Position numbers and translations under genes: made by a program
DNA from: Amycolatopsis roodepoortensis
Lineage (GTDB): Bacteria; Actinomycetota; Actinomycetes; Mycobacteriales; Pseudonocardiaceae
DNA: 64,000 bases
Direction: 5' to 3'
Assembly: GCF_014873915.1 (NCBI RefSeq)
Contig: NZ_JADBEJ010000005.1
Span: forward strand, 1,922,001 to 1,986,000
Part shown: positions 16,557-24,728 of the stretch, piece by piece
Layout of the letters: every line of letters starts with the position of its first letter
Numbering within the stretch: the stretch's first letter is position 1
The notes under the pieces: model-generated
What the model was told of the DNA's origin: nothing
The model's database searches: none
The model's input: only the letters and a program-made list of their open reading frames with translations

Positions 16557-17360
16557 ATGCCCGAAGGCGACACCGTCTTCCTCGCCGGCAAGGTCCTCGA
16601 CAAGGCGTTGGCGGGCAAGACATTGCTGCGGGGCGAGTTCAGGGTCCCCCAGCTGGCGACGACGGATCTCGCCGGACGCGACGTGCTCGGTGTCGGCACG
16701 GTCGGCAAGCATCTGCTGACCCGCCTCTCCGGAGACCTCACCCTCCACAGCCATCTCCGCATGGACGGCAAGTGGGACGTCTACCGGGTGGGGGCGCGCT
16801 GGCGGCATCCGGCGCATCAGGCGCGGGTCATCCTGGCCACCGAGGATCTGCAGGCGATCGGTTTCCGCGTGCACGACCTGGAACTCGTGCCCACGGCTGA
16901 GGAAGACCGCTTGGTCGGGCATCTCGGCCCGGACCTGCTCGATCCACAATGGACGGACGAGCTCGCGGAGCGGGCGGCGGCCGCGCTGGCCGCGGATCCG
17001 GACCGCGAACTCGGCGATGCCCTGCTGGATCAGCGGATCATGGCCGGGATCGGGAACATGTACAAGGTCGAGATGTGCTTCCTGCTCGGCGTCACGCCGT
17101 GGACCCCGGTGTCCGAAGTGGACCCGGCGAAGGTCGTCGCGCTCGGCCGGAAGCTACTGAAGAGCAACGCGTGGCGCACCTCGCAGACCACCACCGGCGA
17201 TCTGCGCCGCGGCCGCGAGCACTGGGTCTACGAGCGGACCAAGCAGGGCTGCTTCCGTTGCGGCGGACGGCTTCGCGTCGCGCCCCAGGGCGCCGGGCAC
17301 CAGGCGAGGCCGACGTGGTTCTGCCCGAAATGCCAGTCCGGGCCCGCCCCGAGCGGCTAA
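16557..17360 (+). CDS. Fpg/Nei-family DNA glycosylase/AP lyase (Nei2-like)
   Basis: 267 aa. The mature N-terminus PEGDTV carries the catalytic Pro and Glu of the Nei clade. HSHLRMDGKW and the helix-two-turn-helix segment DQRIMAGIGNMYKVEMCF are typical. The C-terminal zinc finger has paired cysteines in CFRCGG and FCPKC. The enzyme removes oxidised bases and nicks the abasic site. It lies in an apparent two-gene unit with the ParA-like gene. Confidence 0.9.
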   Translation: MPEGDTVFLAGKVLDKALAGKTLLRGEFRVPQLATTDLAGRDVLGVGTVGKHLLTRLSGDLTLHSHLRMDGKWDVYRVGARWRHPAHQARVILATEDLQAIGFRVHDLELVPTAEEDRLVGHLGPDLLDPQWTDELAERAAAALAADPDRELGDALLDQRIMAGIGNMYKVEMCFLLGVTPWTPVSEVDPAKVVALGRKLLKSNAWRTSQTTTGDLRRGREHWVYERTKQGCFRCGGRLRVAPQGAGHQARPTWFCPKCQSGPAPSG

Positions 17361-17369
17361 GCTGGTCTC

Positions 17370-17432
17370 GTGACGCTGTTCAAGCTCCCGCTCTACGGGG
17401 CCGACACCGAACGCGGCGACCTCGCTCCCTGA
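17370..17432 (+). CDS. Possible 20-aa leader peptide before the deaminase gene
   Basis: A GTG-started frame encodes MTLFKLPLYGADTERGDLAP. Its stop lies inside the 5' arm of a hairpin that masks the ribosome site of the downstream gene. It begins 10 bp after the nei stop. A ribosome finishing this peptide would cover the arm and free the downstream RBS. No run of one amino acid is seen, so classical amino acid attenuation is unlikely. Translation is unproven. Confidence 0.4.
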   Translation: MTLFKLPLYGADTERGDLAP

Positions 17433-17480
17433 GCCGCCCGCTCCCTCCGCACGTCACCTTTCTCTTCACTCTCAGGGAGC
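17424..17480 (+). promoter_or_regulatory. RBS-sequestering hairpin before the deaminase gene
   Basis: GCTCCCTGAG (17424-17433) pairs perfectly with CTCAGGGAGC (17471-17480) across a 37-nt, mostly pyrimidine loop. The 3' arm contains AGGGAG, the Shine-Dalgarno sequence of the gene starting at 17487. The 5' arm holds the leader stop codon. Confidence 0.6.
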
Positions 17481-17486
17481 TTTGTC

Positions 17487-18536
17487 ATGCCCGGAATCCT
17501 CACGGGCACGGCGCTGCGCGCGTTCGTGCACGCCCTGCCCAAGGTCGAACTCCACGTCCATCTCGTCGGTTCGGCGAGCCTGCCCACGGTGCTGGAACTG
17601 GCCCGCCGCCGCCCGTCCGCGGGGGTGCCGACGGAGCCGTCGGCGCTCGCCGAGTTCTTCACCTTCCGCGATTTCCCGCATTTCCTCCGCAACTACCTGG
17701 CGGTGACGTCGCTGGTGCGCGACGCCCGCGACATCCACACCCTCGTCACCGGGCTGGCGGCCGATCTGGCCGCGCAGAACGCCCGCTACGCCGAGGTGAC
17801 CGTGACGCCGTACAACCACGTCCTCGACGGCATGCCGGCGGACGATCTCCTCACCGGTCTCGCCTCCGGGCGGGCCGCGGCACGGGCCGACCACGGGGTG
17901 GAGCTGGCCTGGTGCTTCGACATTCCCGGCGAGAAGGGCGTCGTGGCCGGCCGGGAGACGGTCGTGTTCGCGCTCCGCGAACGCCCCGAAGGACTGGTCT
18001 CCTTCGGGCTCGGCGGCCCCGAGGTCGGCGTCGGCCGGGCGCAGTTCGCCCCGTTCTTCACCGCGGCCAGGGAGGCGGGGCTGCACAGCGTCCCGCACGC
18101 GGGCGAGACCACCGGGCCCGCCACTGTCTGGTCGGCGGTGCACGATCTCGGCGCGGAGCGGATCGGGCACGGCGTCGGCGCGCACACCGACCCGGCGCTG
18201 ATGGAATACCTTGCCTTGCAACGGATCCCGCTGGAGGTCTGCCCGACTTCCAATATCCGGACCGGGCAGTTCGCGTCGATCGCGGCGCATCCCGTGCGAC
18301 GGCTGCTCGATCACGGTGTGCTGGTCACGCTCAACACCGACGACCCACCGATGTTCGGCGCCACCCTCGACGGCGAGTACGTGGCGGTGGCCGAGGCCCT
18401 GGGCCTGACGGCGGCCGAAATCGCCCTGTTCGCGAAGAATGCCGTGGACGCCTCTTTTCTGCCGTCGGCGGACAAGACCGTCCTGGTGACGGAGATCGAA
18501 GAAATCTTGTTGCAGGACCCCGAACTCCTCGCATAG
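17487..18536 (+). CDS. Adenosine deaminase family protein
   Basis: 349 aa TIM-barrel amidohydrolase. Metal ligands appear in the HVH motif (KVELHVHLVGSA), in SVPHAGETTG (His, and Glu as proton donor), RIGHGVGAHTDP (His), and LNTDDPPMFG (Asp pair). The family converts adenosine to inosine. Some actinomycete members instead deaminate aminodeoxyfutalosine in menaquinone synthesis, and the HLVGS variation (rather than HLDGA) leaves that open. Expression is probably controlled by the upstream leader and hairpin. Confidence 0.85.
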   Translation: MPGILTGTALRAFVHALPKVELHVHLVGSASLPTVLELARRRPSAGVPTEPSALAEFFTFRDFPHFLRNYLAVTSLVRDARDIHTLVTGLAADLAAQNARYAEVTVTPYNHVLDGMPADDLLTGLASGRAAARADHGVELAWCFDIPGEKGVVAGRETVVFALRERPEGLVSFGLGGPEVGVGRAQFAPFFTAAREAGLHSVPHAGETTGPATVWSAVHDLGAERIGHGVGAHTDPALMEYLALQRIPLEVCPTSNIRTGQFASIAAHPVRRLLDHGVLVTLNTDDPPMFGATLDGEYVAVAEALGLTAAEIALFAKNAVDASFLPSADKTVLVTEIEEILLQDPELLA

Positions 18537-18550
18537 CGTGGCGGTACACG

Positions 18551-18672
18551 AGAGAGGAGGTGGTCCAAAGTTGTATTCCAACAGGACTCGTGAGGTGGCT
18601 GTCCGCTAGCGGACCCCACGCGTAGGACTTCAGAGCAGCGATACAACGCAAGTTGGAGCCACCTTCGGCTCG
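18551..18672 (+). ncRNA. Candidate structured RNA of unknown class
   Basis: Nested pairs close a domain of about 105 nt: GGTGG 18559-18563 with CCACC 18659-18663, TCCAA 18564-18568 with TTGGA 18653-18657, and GTTGTAT 18570-18576 with ATACAAC 18641-18647. Inside, GTCCGCTAGCGGAC (18601-18614) forms a hairpin extended by GTGG/CCAC. A strong AGGAGG (18555-18560) precedes a TTG-started 12-codon frame, 18571-18609 (LYSNRTREVAVR). It could be a regulatory leader or a small RNA. The class is not recognised. The rest of 18537-18892 shows no gene. Confidence 0.55.
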
Positions 18673-18892
18673 TCGTCTCTGCTTCGCGTGATGCCTGATA
18701 GCGAATACCAGGCAGTCACCGGGCCCCCGAGGTTCCCGAGCACCGGTCCGGCTCGGGCCCGGCCGCCGATTCCGGCGTCCGGGAGCCGCCTCGGGGGTAC
18801 CCCTATTTCCGGGGTGTGCCGTCCGTCGCCCCGAAGGACCGTCCGCCGCGGTTCCGCCCCCAGGAACCTCTCCGACTCGATAGCCTGACACC

Positions 18893-19456
18893 ATGCTGAG
18901 GCCCGATTTCCCGATCATCACCCAGCGCCTGACCCTCCGTGCCTTCACGCCGGCGGATCTCGACGAACTCAACTCCTTCCAGTCCCGCGCCGACGTCGCC
19001 CGTTACCTCTACTGGGGCCCGCGCAGCCGGGCCGAATCCGCCGCCGCGCTCGCCAAACGGGTGCACAGCAGCACCCTGTCGAAGGAAGGCCAGTTCCTCG
19101 CGGTGGCCGCGGAACTGACCGAGACCGGACAGCTGATCGGCGACCTGAACCTCGAGTACCTCAGCAGCGAGCACCGGCAGGGCGAGATCGGATTCGTCTT
19201 CCATCCCGATCACCACGGGAAGGGGCTCGCCGCGGAGGCCGCCGTCGAGGTGCTTCGGCTCGGGTTCGAAGACCTCGGCCTGCACCGGATCATCGGCCGC
19301 TGTGACGGGCGCAACACCGCGTCCGCCGCGCTGATGGAACGCCTCGGCATGAAAAAGGAAGCGCATCTGCGGGAGAACGAGATCGTGAAGGGCGAGTGGT
19401 GTGACGAACTCGTCTTCGCGATGCTCGAAGACGAGTGGAAGGCGAGCCGCACGTGA
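18893..19456 (+). CDS. GNAT acetyltransferase, RimJ/RimL type
   Basis: 187 aa. The N-terminal ITQRLTLRAFTPADLDEL and the acetyl-CoA loop HHGKGLAAEAAVEVLRLGF near residues 107-125 define the RimJ-like clade. NTASAALMERLGMKKEAHLREN follows, and the tail has the WCDELVFAMLEDEW pattern. The target may be an N-terminus or a small molecule such as an antibiotic; it cannot be told from sequence. No RBS is visible, but TAGCCT at 18881-18886 lies six bases before the ATG, which suggests a leaderless mRNA. Confidence 0.88.
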   Translation: MLRPDFPIITQRLTLRAFTPADLDELNSFQSRADVARYLYWGPRSRAESAAALAKRVHSSTLSKEGQFLAVAAELTETGQLIGDLNLEYLSSEHRQGEIGFVFHPDHHGKGLAAEAAVEVLRLGFEDLGLHRIIGRCDGRNTASAALMERLGMKKEAHLRENEIVKGEWCDELVFAMLEDEWKASRT

Positions 19457-19481
19457 TCAAGGCCGAAACTCGGCCTCCGGC

Positions 19482-19532
19482 GTGTTACGCCTCCAATCAC
19501 GCGAGTTCCGCTTCCACGCACGCGTGATACGC
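19482..19532. repeat. 21-bp-period repeat (copy C)
   Basis: CACGCGAGTT at 19498 and CACGCGTGAT at 19519 are 21 bp apart, with flanking TTACGCCTCCAAT-type sequence as in copies A and D. It lies in the gap between the GNAT gene and pyrD. Confidence 0.75.
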
Positions 19533-19636
19533 CTTCGGGCACCGTGAGACGTCCGTCTCGGCCCGGGGAAGGCGTCGCCACGGGCCTAAGGCAAGCGGGA
19601 TCATTCGGCACGTCGGCCACCAGGCATGATGGGGCC

Positions 19637-20686
19637 GTGCTTTTCGACAAGATCGTCCGTCCCGCCCTCTACCGGGTCTCCGGCAGCGACCCCGAAACCG
19701 TGCACGAACGCACCATCGGCTCGCTCGCCAGGCTGAGCCGGGTCTCCCCCGCGCTCGCCGCGCTCGGCCGCGTCTACCGGACGGACGATCCGGTCACCTT
19801 CCTCGGGCTCCGCTTCCCGAACCGGGTCGGCCTCGCCGCCGGGATGGACAAGAACGGCCGCGCCCTGCACGCCTGGCCCGCGCTCGGTTTCGGCTTCGTC
19901 GAGGTCGGCACGGTCACCCGGTATCCGCAGCCGGGCAACGACAAACCGCGGCTGTTCACCCTCGCCGAGACCGACGCGGTGATCAACCGGATGGGCTTCA
20001 ACAACGAGGGCGCGGAGGCGCTCGCCGCCCGCCTCGCCGCGACCGGGAAACCGCCCGTGCCGCTCGGCATCAGCATCGGCAAGTCCAAGGTGACCCCGCT
20101 CGACGAAGCCGTCGAGGACTACCGGTTCTCGCTGCGGGCGCTGTACCCGTACGCCGACTACTTCGCGATCAACGTCAGTTCCCCGAACACGCCGGGGCTG
20201 CGGGCGCTGCAGGACAAGTCCGCGCTGGCCGAACTGCTCGCCGAGCTGCGGAAGACCTCGGCCGAACTCGCCGGGGATGCGAAGCCGACGCCGGTGCTGG
20301 TGAAGGTCGCCCCCGACCTCACCGACGAAGCGCTCGCGGAGCTGTTGGAGGTCTGCCTCGACCACGGTGTCGCCGGGTTGATCGCGACCAACACGACGCT
20401 GTCACGCGAAGGGATCGCCCCGACGGAGGCCGCCGTCGGTGAGCAGGCGGGCGGGTTGTCCGGCCGCCCGCTCACCGCGCGCTCGGTCGAGGTGGTGCGG
20501 TTCGTGCACGACGAGACCGGCGGCGAGCTGCCGATCATCGGCGTCGGCGGGATCTTCGACGCCGGCGCCGCCGCCCGGATGCTCGACGCCGGCGCCGGTC
20601 TGGTCCAGCTCTACACCGGTTTCGCCCTGCACGGTCCCGGCTTGGTCAAGCGGGTCGCCCGAGGTCTCGCGGCCCGGCCGTACTGA
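19637..20686 (+). CDS. pyrD: Dihydroorotate dehydrogenase, class 2 (quinone)
   Basis: 349 aa from GTG 19637. It oxidises dihydroorotate to orotate with a membrane quinone acceptor, in pyrimidine synthesis. The N-terminal amphipathic extension, GLAAGMDKNG, the catalytic Ser in FAINVSSPNTPGL, VKVAPDL, and the FMN phosphate site IIGVGGIFDAG are present. CATGAT (19625-19630) six bases before the GTG suggests leaderless transcription. Its last 41 bp overlap the 3' end of the convergent allophanate hydrolase-like gene. Confidence 0.95.
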   Translation: MLFDKIVRPALYRVSGSDPETVHERTIGSLARLSRVSPALAALGRVYRTDDPVTFLGLRFPNRVGLAAGMDKNGRALHAWPALGFGFVEVGTVTRYPQPGNDKPRLFTLAETDAVINRMGFNNEGAEALAARLAATGKPPVPLGISIGKSKVTPLDEAVEDYRFSLRALYPYADYFAINVSSPNTPGLRALQDKSALAELLAELRKTSAELAGDAKPTPVLVKVAPDLTDEALAELLEVCLDHGVAGLIATNTTLSREGIAPTEAAVGEQAGGLSGRPLTARSVEVVRFVHDETGGELPIIGVGGIFDAGAAARMLDAGAGLVQLYTGFALHGPGLVKRVARGLAARPY

Positions 20687-22244
20687 CGAACCTCAGGTAG
20701 GCACGCCAGCACTGGTATCTCGTCAGCTCCGTCGCCGTCGCCGCGGCGGCCTGGTCGCACAGGACCGCCAGCGGGGTTTCCCCGTGCTCCAACCGGATCC
20801 GGCCCAGGACGAACGGGGCGGGCAGCGTCGCCGCGAAGGCACCGAGCGCGGCGGGCGAGAGCCGCCAGCGTTCACCCGAAAGCATCGTGTGCTCGCCCGT
20901 GGCACTCACCGGCACGACTCCCGGCTGCGGTGGATCGGTGGGCAGCAACAACATCCGATAGCCCTCGCCGGTCCGGACCAGACCGGTGAACCGGGCCCCC
21001 GCGGCGACCAGGCTTCCGTTCAACGGCTGGCCGCGCAGGTGCGCGCCGAACACCACGAGATCCGCACCCGGTGCGGGATAAGGGAAATCGGCCTGCTCGT
21101 CGGTGAGCACGGCGGCGAGGTCGATGGCGACCTGGTCGTCGAACGGCCGTACCACCACGGAAACCCCGTACGGCCCCAGATCCGACGGCGACGACGGCAC
21201 CGTGACCGCGGCGAGGTCGAGCAGGTTGACGAACGCGGTGAACCGCTCCAGCCGTTTCGCGACACCGTCCGGATCGGACAGCGCCTCGGCGACCGAGGGA
21301 TGATCCGCGACCGTCGGGAGCACGAGGGCGTCGTACTCCGACAGCATCCGGAGCGCGAGCATCCCGGCCTCGGCGACACGCACCCGGTCGGCGGTGAAGC
21401 CGTCGTCGTGGATCAACCCGCCCACCGTCAGCAACGCCGAGACCTCCACGGTCTCCACCCGTGCGCCGGACGCCCGAAGCGCGGAAACCGCGCCGAGGAA
21501 GGCGGACCGGGACTGCAGCGACAGGCCGGTGAGCGTGTCGGAACCCGGGATCGCCACCCGCGGCCGGTCGCCCGCGGACAGCCGGACGTCCGGCGGCCAG
21601 TCGCGGGAAAGCGGGTCGATCCCGTCGGGACCGGTCATCAGCCCCAAGGCGCGCTGTCCCAAGGTGAGGCTGCGGGCGAAGACGGCGATCCCGCCGCACG
21701 GCGCGGCGCCGGTCTTCGGCACGAGCCCCAATGTCGGCTTCAACCCGACGATCCCGTTGAGGGAAGCGGGAACCCGGCCCGCGCCGGCCGTGTCCGTGCC
21801 GACCGCCAGATCGACGAGACCGAGCGCGACGGCGACGGCCGCGCCGCTGCTCGCGCTCCCGGAGACCCGATCGGTGTTGAGCGCGGCGCTCACGGCGCCA
21901 TACGGGCTGCGGGTGTGTTCGAGGTCGCTGCCGAACCGGTCGCAGTTGGTCTTGCCGATCACGACCGCGCCGGCCGCGGTCAGTCGCGAGACGGAGGTGG
22001 CGCCGGCGACGTCGATGGCGTCGGCGACCGCCACCAACGTCCCCGCGAGCGGCAGGTCCGCGCCCGCGCGAAGACGTTCGTCGACCGCCTTCGCGTCCAC
22101 GAGGGTGTCTTCCACGGGGCGCAAGGTGATCCAGACGTCGGGCCGGTCGACCTCGACGATCCGGTCGTAGGCGGCGATGACGCGCTGATAGGCACTGGGA
22201 GGAGGAGCGGGGGCCGGTTCTGGTTCCGGGGGGAGCGTCGTCAC
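20646..22244 (-). CDS. Allophanate hydrolase-like protein with a degenerate amidase triad
   Basis: 532 aa from GTG 22244, with a GGAAAGGAC site 5-13 bases upstream. It has an amidase-signature domain (about residues 60-400) and an AtzF-type C-terminal domain (about 410-525). KTNCDRFGSDLEHTRSPYGA and GRVPASLNGIVGLKPT fix the alignment. The three catalytic positions all read Ala: Lys becomes Ala 74 (AVADA for AVKDN), the cis-Ser becomes Ala 131 (GSASSG), and the nucleophile becomes Ala 155 (DTAGAGR for DTAGSGR). About 18 residues are also missing after position 80. It is probably catalytically dead in the amidase step. No urea carboxylase gene is adjacent. Confidence 0.8.
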   Translation of the reverse strand: MTTLPPEPEPAPAPPPSAYQRVIAAYDRIVEVDRPDVWITLRPVEDTLVDAKAVDERLRAGADLPLAGTLVAVADAIDVAGATSVSRLTAAGAVVIGKTNCDRFGSDLEHTRSPYGAVSAALNTDRVSGSASSGAAVAVALGLVDLAVGTDTAGAGRVPASLNGIVGLKPTLGLVPKTGAAPCGGIAVFARSLTLGQRALGLMTGPDGIDPLSRDWPPDVRLSAGDRPRVAIPGSDTLTGLSLQSRSAFLGAVSALRASGARVETVEVSALLTVGGLIHDDGFTADRVRVAEAGMLALRMLSEYDALVLPTVADHPSVAEALSDPDGVAKRLERFTAFVNLLDLAAVTVPSSPSDLGPYGVSVVVRPFDDQVAIDLAAVLTDEQADFPYPAPGADLVVFGAHLRGQPLNGSLVAAGARFTGLVRTGEGYRMLLLPTDPPQPGVVPVSATGEHTMLSGERWRLSPAALGAFAATLPAPFVLGRIRLEHGETPLAVLCDQAAAATATELTRYQCWRAYLRFVSTAGPRDLGRPA

Positions 22245-22418
22245 TGGGCGTCCTTTCCTCGGCGGGGACGAGAAAGACCACTGCGAGATCCACTGTGTCC
22301 GGTCCCCCACCCTGGAACGCCCGCTCACGCGGGCTGGGTTCAGGCCCGAGCTGGGAAGAGCACTGCGTGCATGGAGGAAACGTTAGGCATCGCGAGTCGC
22401 CCTCACCAGCGGTTTCGG

Positions 22419-22461
22419 GTTACGCGAGCGTTTCGGTATCACACAGTGAGCATGTCGTTAC
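22419..22461 (-). promoter_or_regulatory. Possible GlnR-type boxes before the allophanate hydrolase-like gene
   Basis: On the minus strand GTAAC-N6-CTCAC (22461-22446) and GAAAC-N6-GTAAC (22434-22419) show the 11-bp AC periodicity of GlnR sites (gTnAC-N6-GaAAC). They lie about 175-220 bp before the start. This is suggestive only, because the second pair is in reversed order. Confidence 0.3.
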
Positions 22462-22532
22462 GCAATGGAGTATTAGCGACGACGAATGAGACGATGGTCC
22501 AGGAAAGCGCCTGCTCAGAGCCTACCCGTTTG

Positions 22533-22632
22533 CGTAACTCGCGTGATCGAACGCGTAACTCGCGTGTTTGGAGGCGTAACTCGTGAGTTACGCCTCCAAA
22601 CACGCGAGTTACGCCTCTGATCACGCGAGTCG
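22533..22632. repeat. 21-bp-period inverted repeat array (copy D)
   Basis: AACTCGCGTG cores at 22536 and 22557 (21 bp apart) lead into a palindrome of 26-27-bp arms centred near 22583-22584. Inverted cores follow to about 22630. The sequence GTAACTCGCGTGTTTGGAGG is the best-conserved unit of the family. The array abuts the pspM stop at 22637. Confidence 0.85.
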
Positions 22633-22636
22633 CGCG

Positions 22637-23614
22637 TCAGGACAGCTCGCGCAGGGCCATGGCGAGGCCGGCGAGCTTGTCGGTCGCGTCGGAGAGCTGT
22701 TCCTTGGACGACGTCATGCCGTCCGAGCTCGCGGCGACGGTGTGGCCGGCGGCCGCGACGAGACCGCCGTAACCGTCGAGACCGTCGTCGAGCTGCTCGC
22801 GGAGTTGCTTGACGGCGGCGTCGAGAGCGCCGCGTTCCCGCTCGGGTGCCGCGTCACGTCCGCGTTCGATGGCCTGGATCCGGCCGGCCAGCCCGCGGAG
22901 GGCCTGAGCCGCCTCGGCGGCGGTGGTCCGGGCGTCCGCGACGGCGATCTCCGAGACCGGCATGGTGCCGAGCGACGTCGGCTGCGAAAGCTGGCGAAGC
23001 AGCTCCGCCAGCGAAGCCTCGCTCTCGGCGAGGCGCTCCATCGGCTCACGCGCGACGGACCGCGCCGGAGGCAGCGGCGGCGGAGCGGCGGGCGCCGCGG
23101 GCAGCACGGTGCGCTTGAGCTCCCGCAACCGCAGCCCCGACTTGACCCCGAAGGTGCCGAAGATGACGGCGAACGCGCCGCCCGCGATGGCCTGGAGGAC
23201 GTCGGCCTGGCCGTCCTTCAACAGGCCGGTGCCCGCGACGACGGCGAACAGTCCACAAAGGAAGGTGAGGAGGATCCAGAACGTCAGCGCCCGCGAAGTG
23301 CGGCGCTTGCGGCGCTCCAGTTTGGCGGCGGGTTCGTTCCAGCGCGCCCATTTCGCCTTCGCGTCGGCGACGACCGGGATCTGGCCCGCGGCCATCGACG
23401 TCAGCTGCTGGGAGATCTTCGGGATGGCGGGCACCTGCGGGCGCGGCCGGGGCGGCGCCGGCGGAGCGGGCCGCGGCGAAGAACCCTGCTCGGAGGGCGG
23501 GATGTAGCGCTGCAGCTTCTCCTGCGCGCGCTGGGCGTAGTCGGGCAGCTTCTCGATGTGCTTCTCAAGCTTGGCGGTGAACTCCCCGAAGTCCTTGCGC
23601 CTGCCCTGGCCCAT
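22637..23614 (-). CDS. pspM: Phage-shock membrane protein PspM
   Basis: 325 aa from ATG 23614, with a GGGAGAGGG site upstream. A basic N-terminus (GRRKDFGEFTAKLEKHIEKL) and a Pro-rich stretch (about residues 45-70) precede two membrane helices near residues 107-130 and 138-157. A coiled-coil C-terminal half follows. In mycobacteria PspM is the membrane partner of PspA. It follows pspA by 74 bp on the same strand. A PspN gene is not seen. Confidence 0.8.
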   Translation of the reverse strand: MGQGRRKDFGEFTAKLEKHIEKLPDYAQRAQEKLQRYIPPSEQGSSPRPAPPAPPRPRPQVPAIPKISQQLTSMAAGQIPVVADAKAKWARWNEPAAKLERRKRRTSRALTFWILLTFLCGLFAVVAGTGLLKDGQADVLQAIAGGAFAVIFGTFGVKSGLRLRELKRTVLPAAPAAPPPLPPARSVAREPMERLAESEASLAELLRQLSQPTSLGTMPVSEIAVADARTTAAEAAQALRGLAGRIQAIERGRDAAPERERGALDAAVKQLREQLDDGLDGYGGLVAAAGHTVAASSDGMTSSKEQLSDATDKLAGLAMALRELS

Positions 23615-23688
23615 TGCCCTCTCCCCTGTCTTCTGGTGAGACCGGTCCCGCACCCGCGCGGGGTGCGGGACCGGCTCCCGTTGGTGTG

Positions 23689-24534
23689 TCAGGCGGGGTT
23701 CTTGCCCTGTTCGGCCTGAACCCGTGCCTGGATCTCACGCTGGATGTCCGCGGAGCTCGACCCCTTCGCCGGTGCGGCGGCGGTCTTGCCGTCGGTCACC
23801 TGAGCGACGGAGTCACCCTTCATGGACGCGCGGATCTGCTCCAGCCGCGAGTGCCCCGCGAGCTGCGTCGTGGAGGCCTGGACCTCCATCATCCGGCCCT
23901 GGACGGAGTTCTGTGCGAGTTCGGCCGAGCCCAGCGCGGTGGTGTAGCGCTTCTCGATCTTGTCGCGAACGTCTTCCAGCGACGGGGTGTTGCCCGGCGC
24001 GGCCAGCTGGCTCATCTGGTTCAGCGAGGCGGAGACCTGCTCCTGCATCTTCGCCTGCTCCAGCTGCGAGAGCAGCTTGGTGCGCTCGGCCAGCTTCTGC
24101 TGCAGCATGGTCGCGTTGCGCTCGACGGCCTTCTTCGCCTGCTCCGCAGCCTGAAGCGACTGGTCGTGCAGGGTCTTGAGGTCCTCGATGCTCTGCTCGG
24201 CGGTGACGAGCTGCGCGGCGAAGCTCTCCGCCGCGTTCTCGAACTCGGTCGCCTTCTGCTCGTCGCCCTTGGCACGCGCCTCGTCGGCGAGCACCAGCGC
24301 CTGGCGGGTCGAAGCCTGCAGCTTCTCCACGTCGCCGAGCTGGCGGTTCAGCTTCATCTCCAGCTGACGCTGGTTACCGATCACCGAGGCGGCCTGCTGG
24401 GTCAGCGCCTGGTGGTTGCGCTGCGCCTCCTCGATGGCCTGCTGGATCTGTACCTTCGGGTCGGCGTGCTCGTCGATCTTCGACGAGAACGCCGCCATCA
24501 TGTACTTCCAGAACTTCACGAACGGGTTGGCCAT
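23689..24534 (-). CDS. pspA: PspA/IM30 envelope-stress protein
   Basis: 281 aa from ATG 24534. MANPFVKFWKYMMAAFSSKI is the usual amphipathic start; the remainder to about residue 215 is the long PspA coiled coil (DPKVQIQQAIEEAQRNHQAL). A low-complexity C-terminal tail is typical of actinobacterial PspA. It coats stressed inner membrane and stabilises it. A SigE-type promoter (GGAAC-N18-CGTT) sits about 70 bp upstream. Confidence 0.93.
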   Translation of the reverse strand: MANPFVKFWKYMMAAFSSKIDEHADPKVQIQQAIEEAQRNHQALTQQAASVIGNQRQLEMKLNRQLGDVEKLQASTRQALVLADEARAKGDEQKATEFENAAESFAAQLVTAEQSIEDLKTLHDQSLQAAEQAKKAVERNATMLQQKLAERTKLLSQLEQAKMQEQVSASLNQMSQLAAPGNTPSLEDVRDKIEKRYTTALGSAELAQNSVQGRMMEVQASTTQLAGHSRLEQIRASMKGDSVAQVTDGKTAAAPAKGSSSADIQREIQARVQAEQGKNPA

Positions 24535-24604
24535 CTCCTCCGCCTGCCTTCTCGCATCCCACGGGCTGTTACCTCGAGGTGGGGCGTCCCCTCTGTGATG
24601 TTGC

Positions 24605-24631
24605 AACGTCCCGACCCCGGCGTTGAGTTCC
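24605..24631 (-). promoter_or_regulatory. SigE-type ECF promoter of pspA
   Basis: On the minus strand GGAAC (24631-24627) and CGTT (24608-24605) are separated by exactly 18 bp. This matches the actinobacterial SigE consensus. The predicted leader is about 65-70 nt. The mycobacterial clgR-pspA operon is SigE-dependent, which fits. Confidence 0.65.
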
Positions 24632-24728
24632 ATCGTGTCAGGTCGGCGTCCCGCGTTCCAGGCGACCCCGACGGAATTCAGGGATCCCCCTGACTGTGAC
24701 GTCCACGACGTTTCGGGTTCACCCTCCG

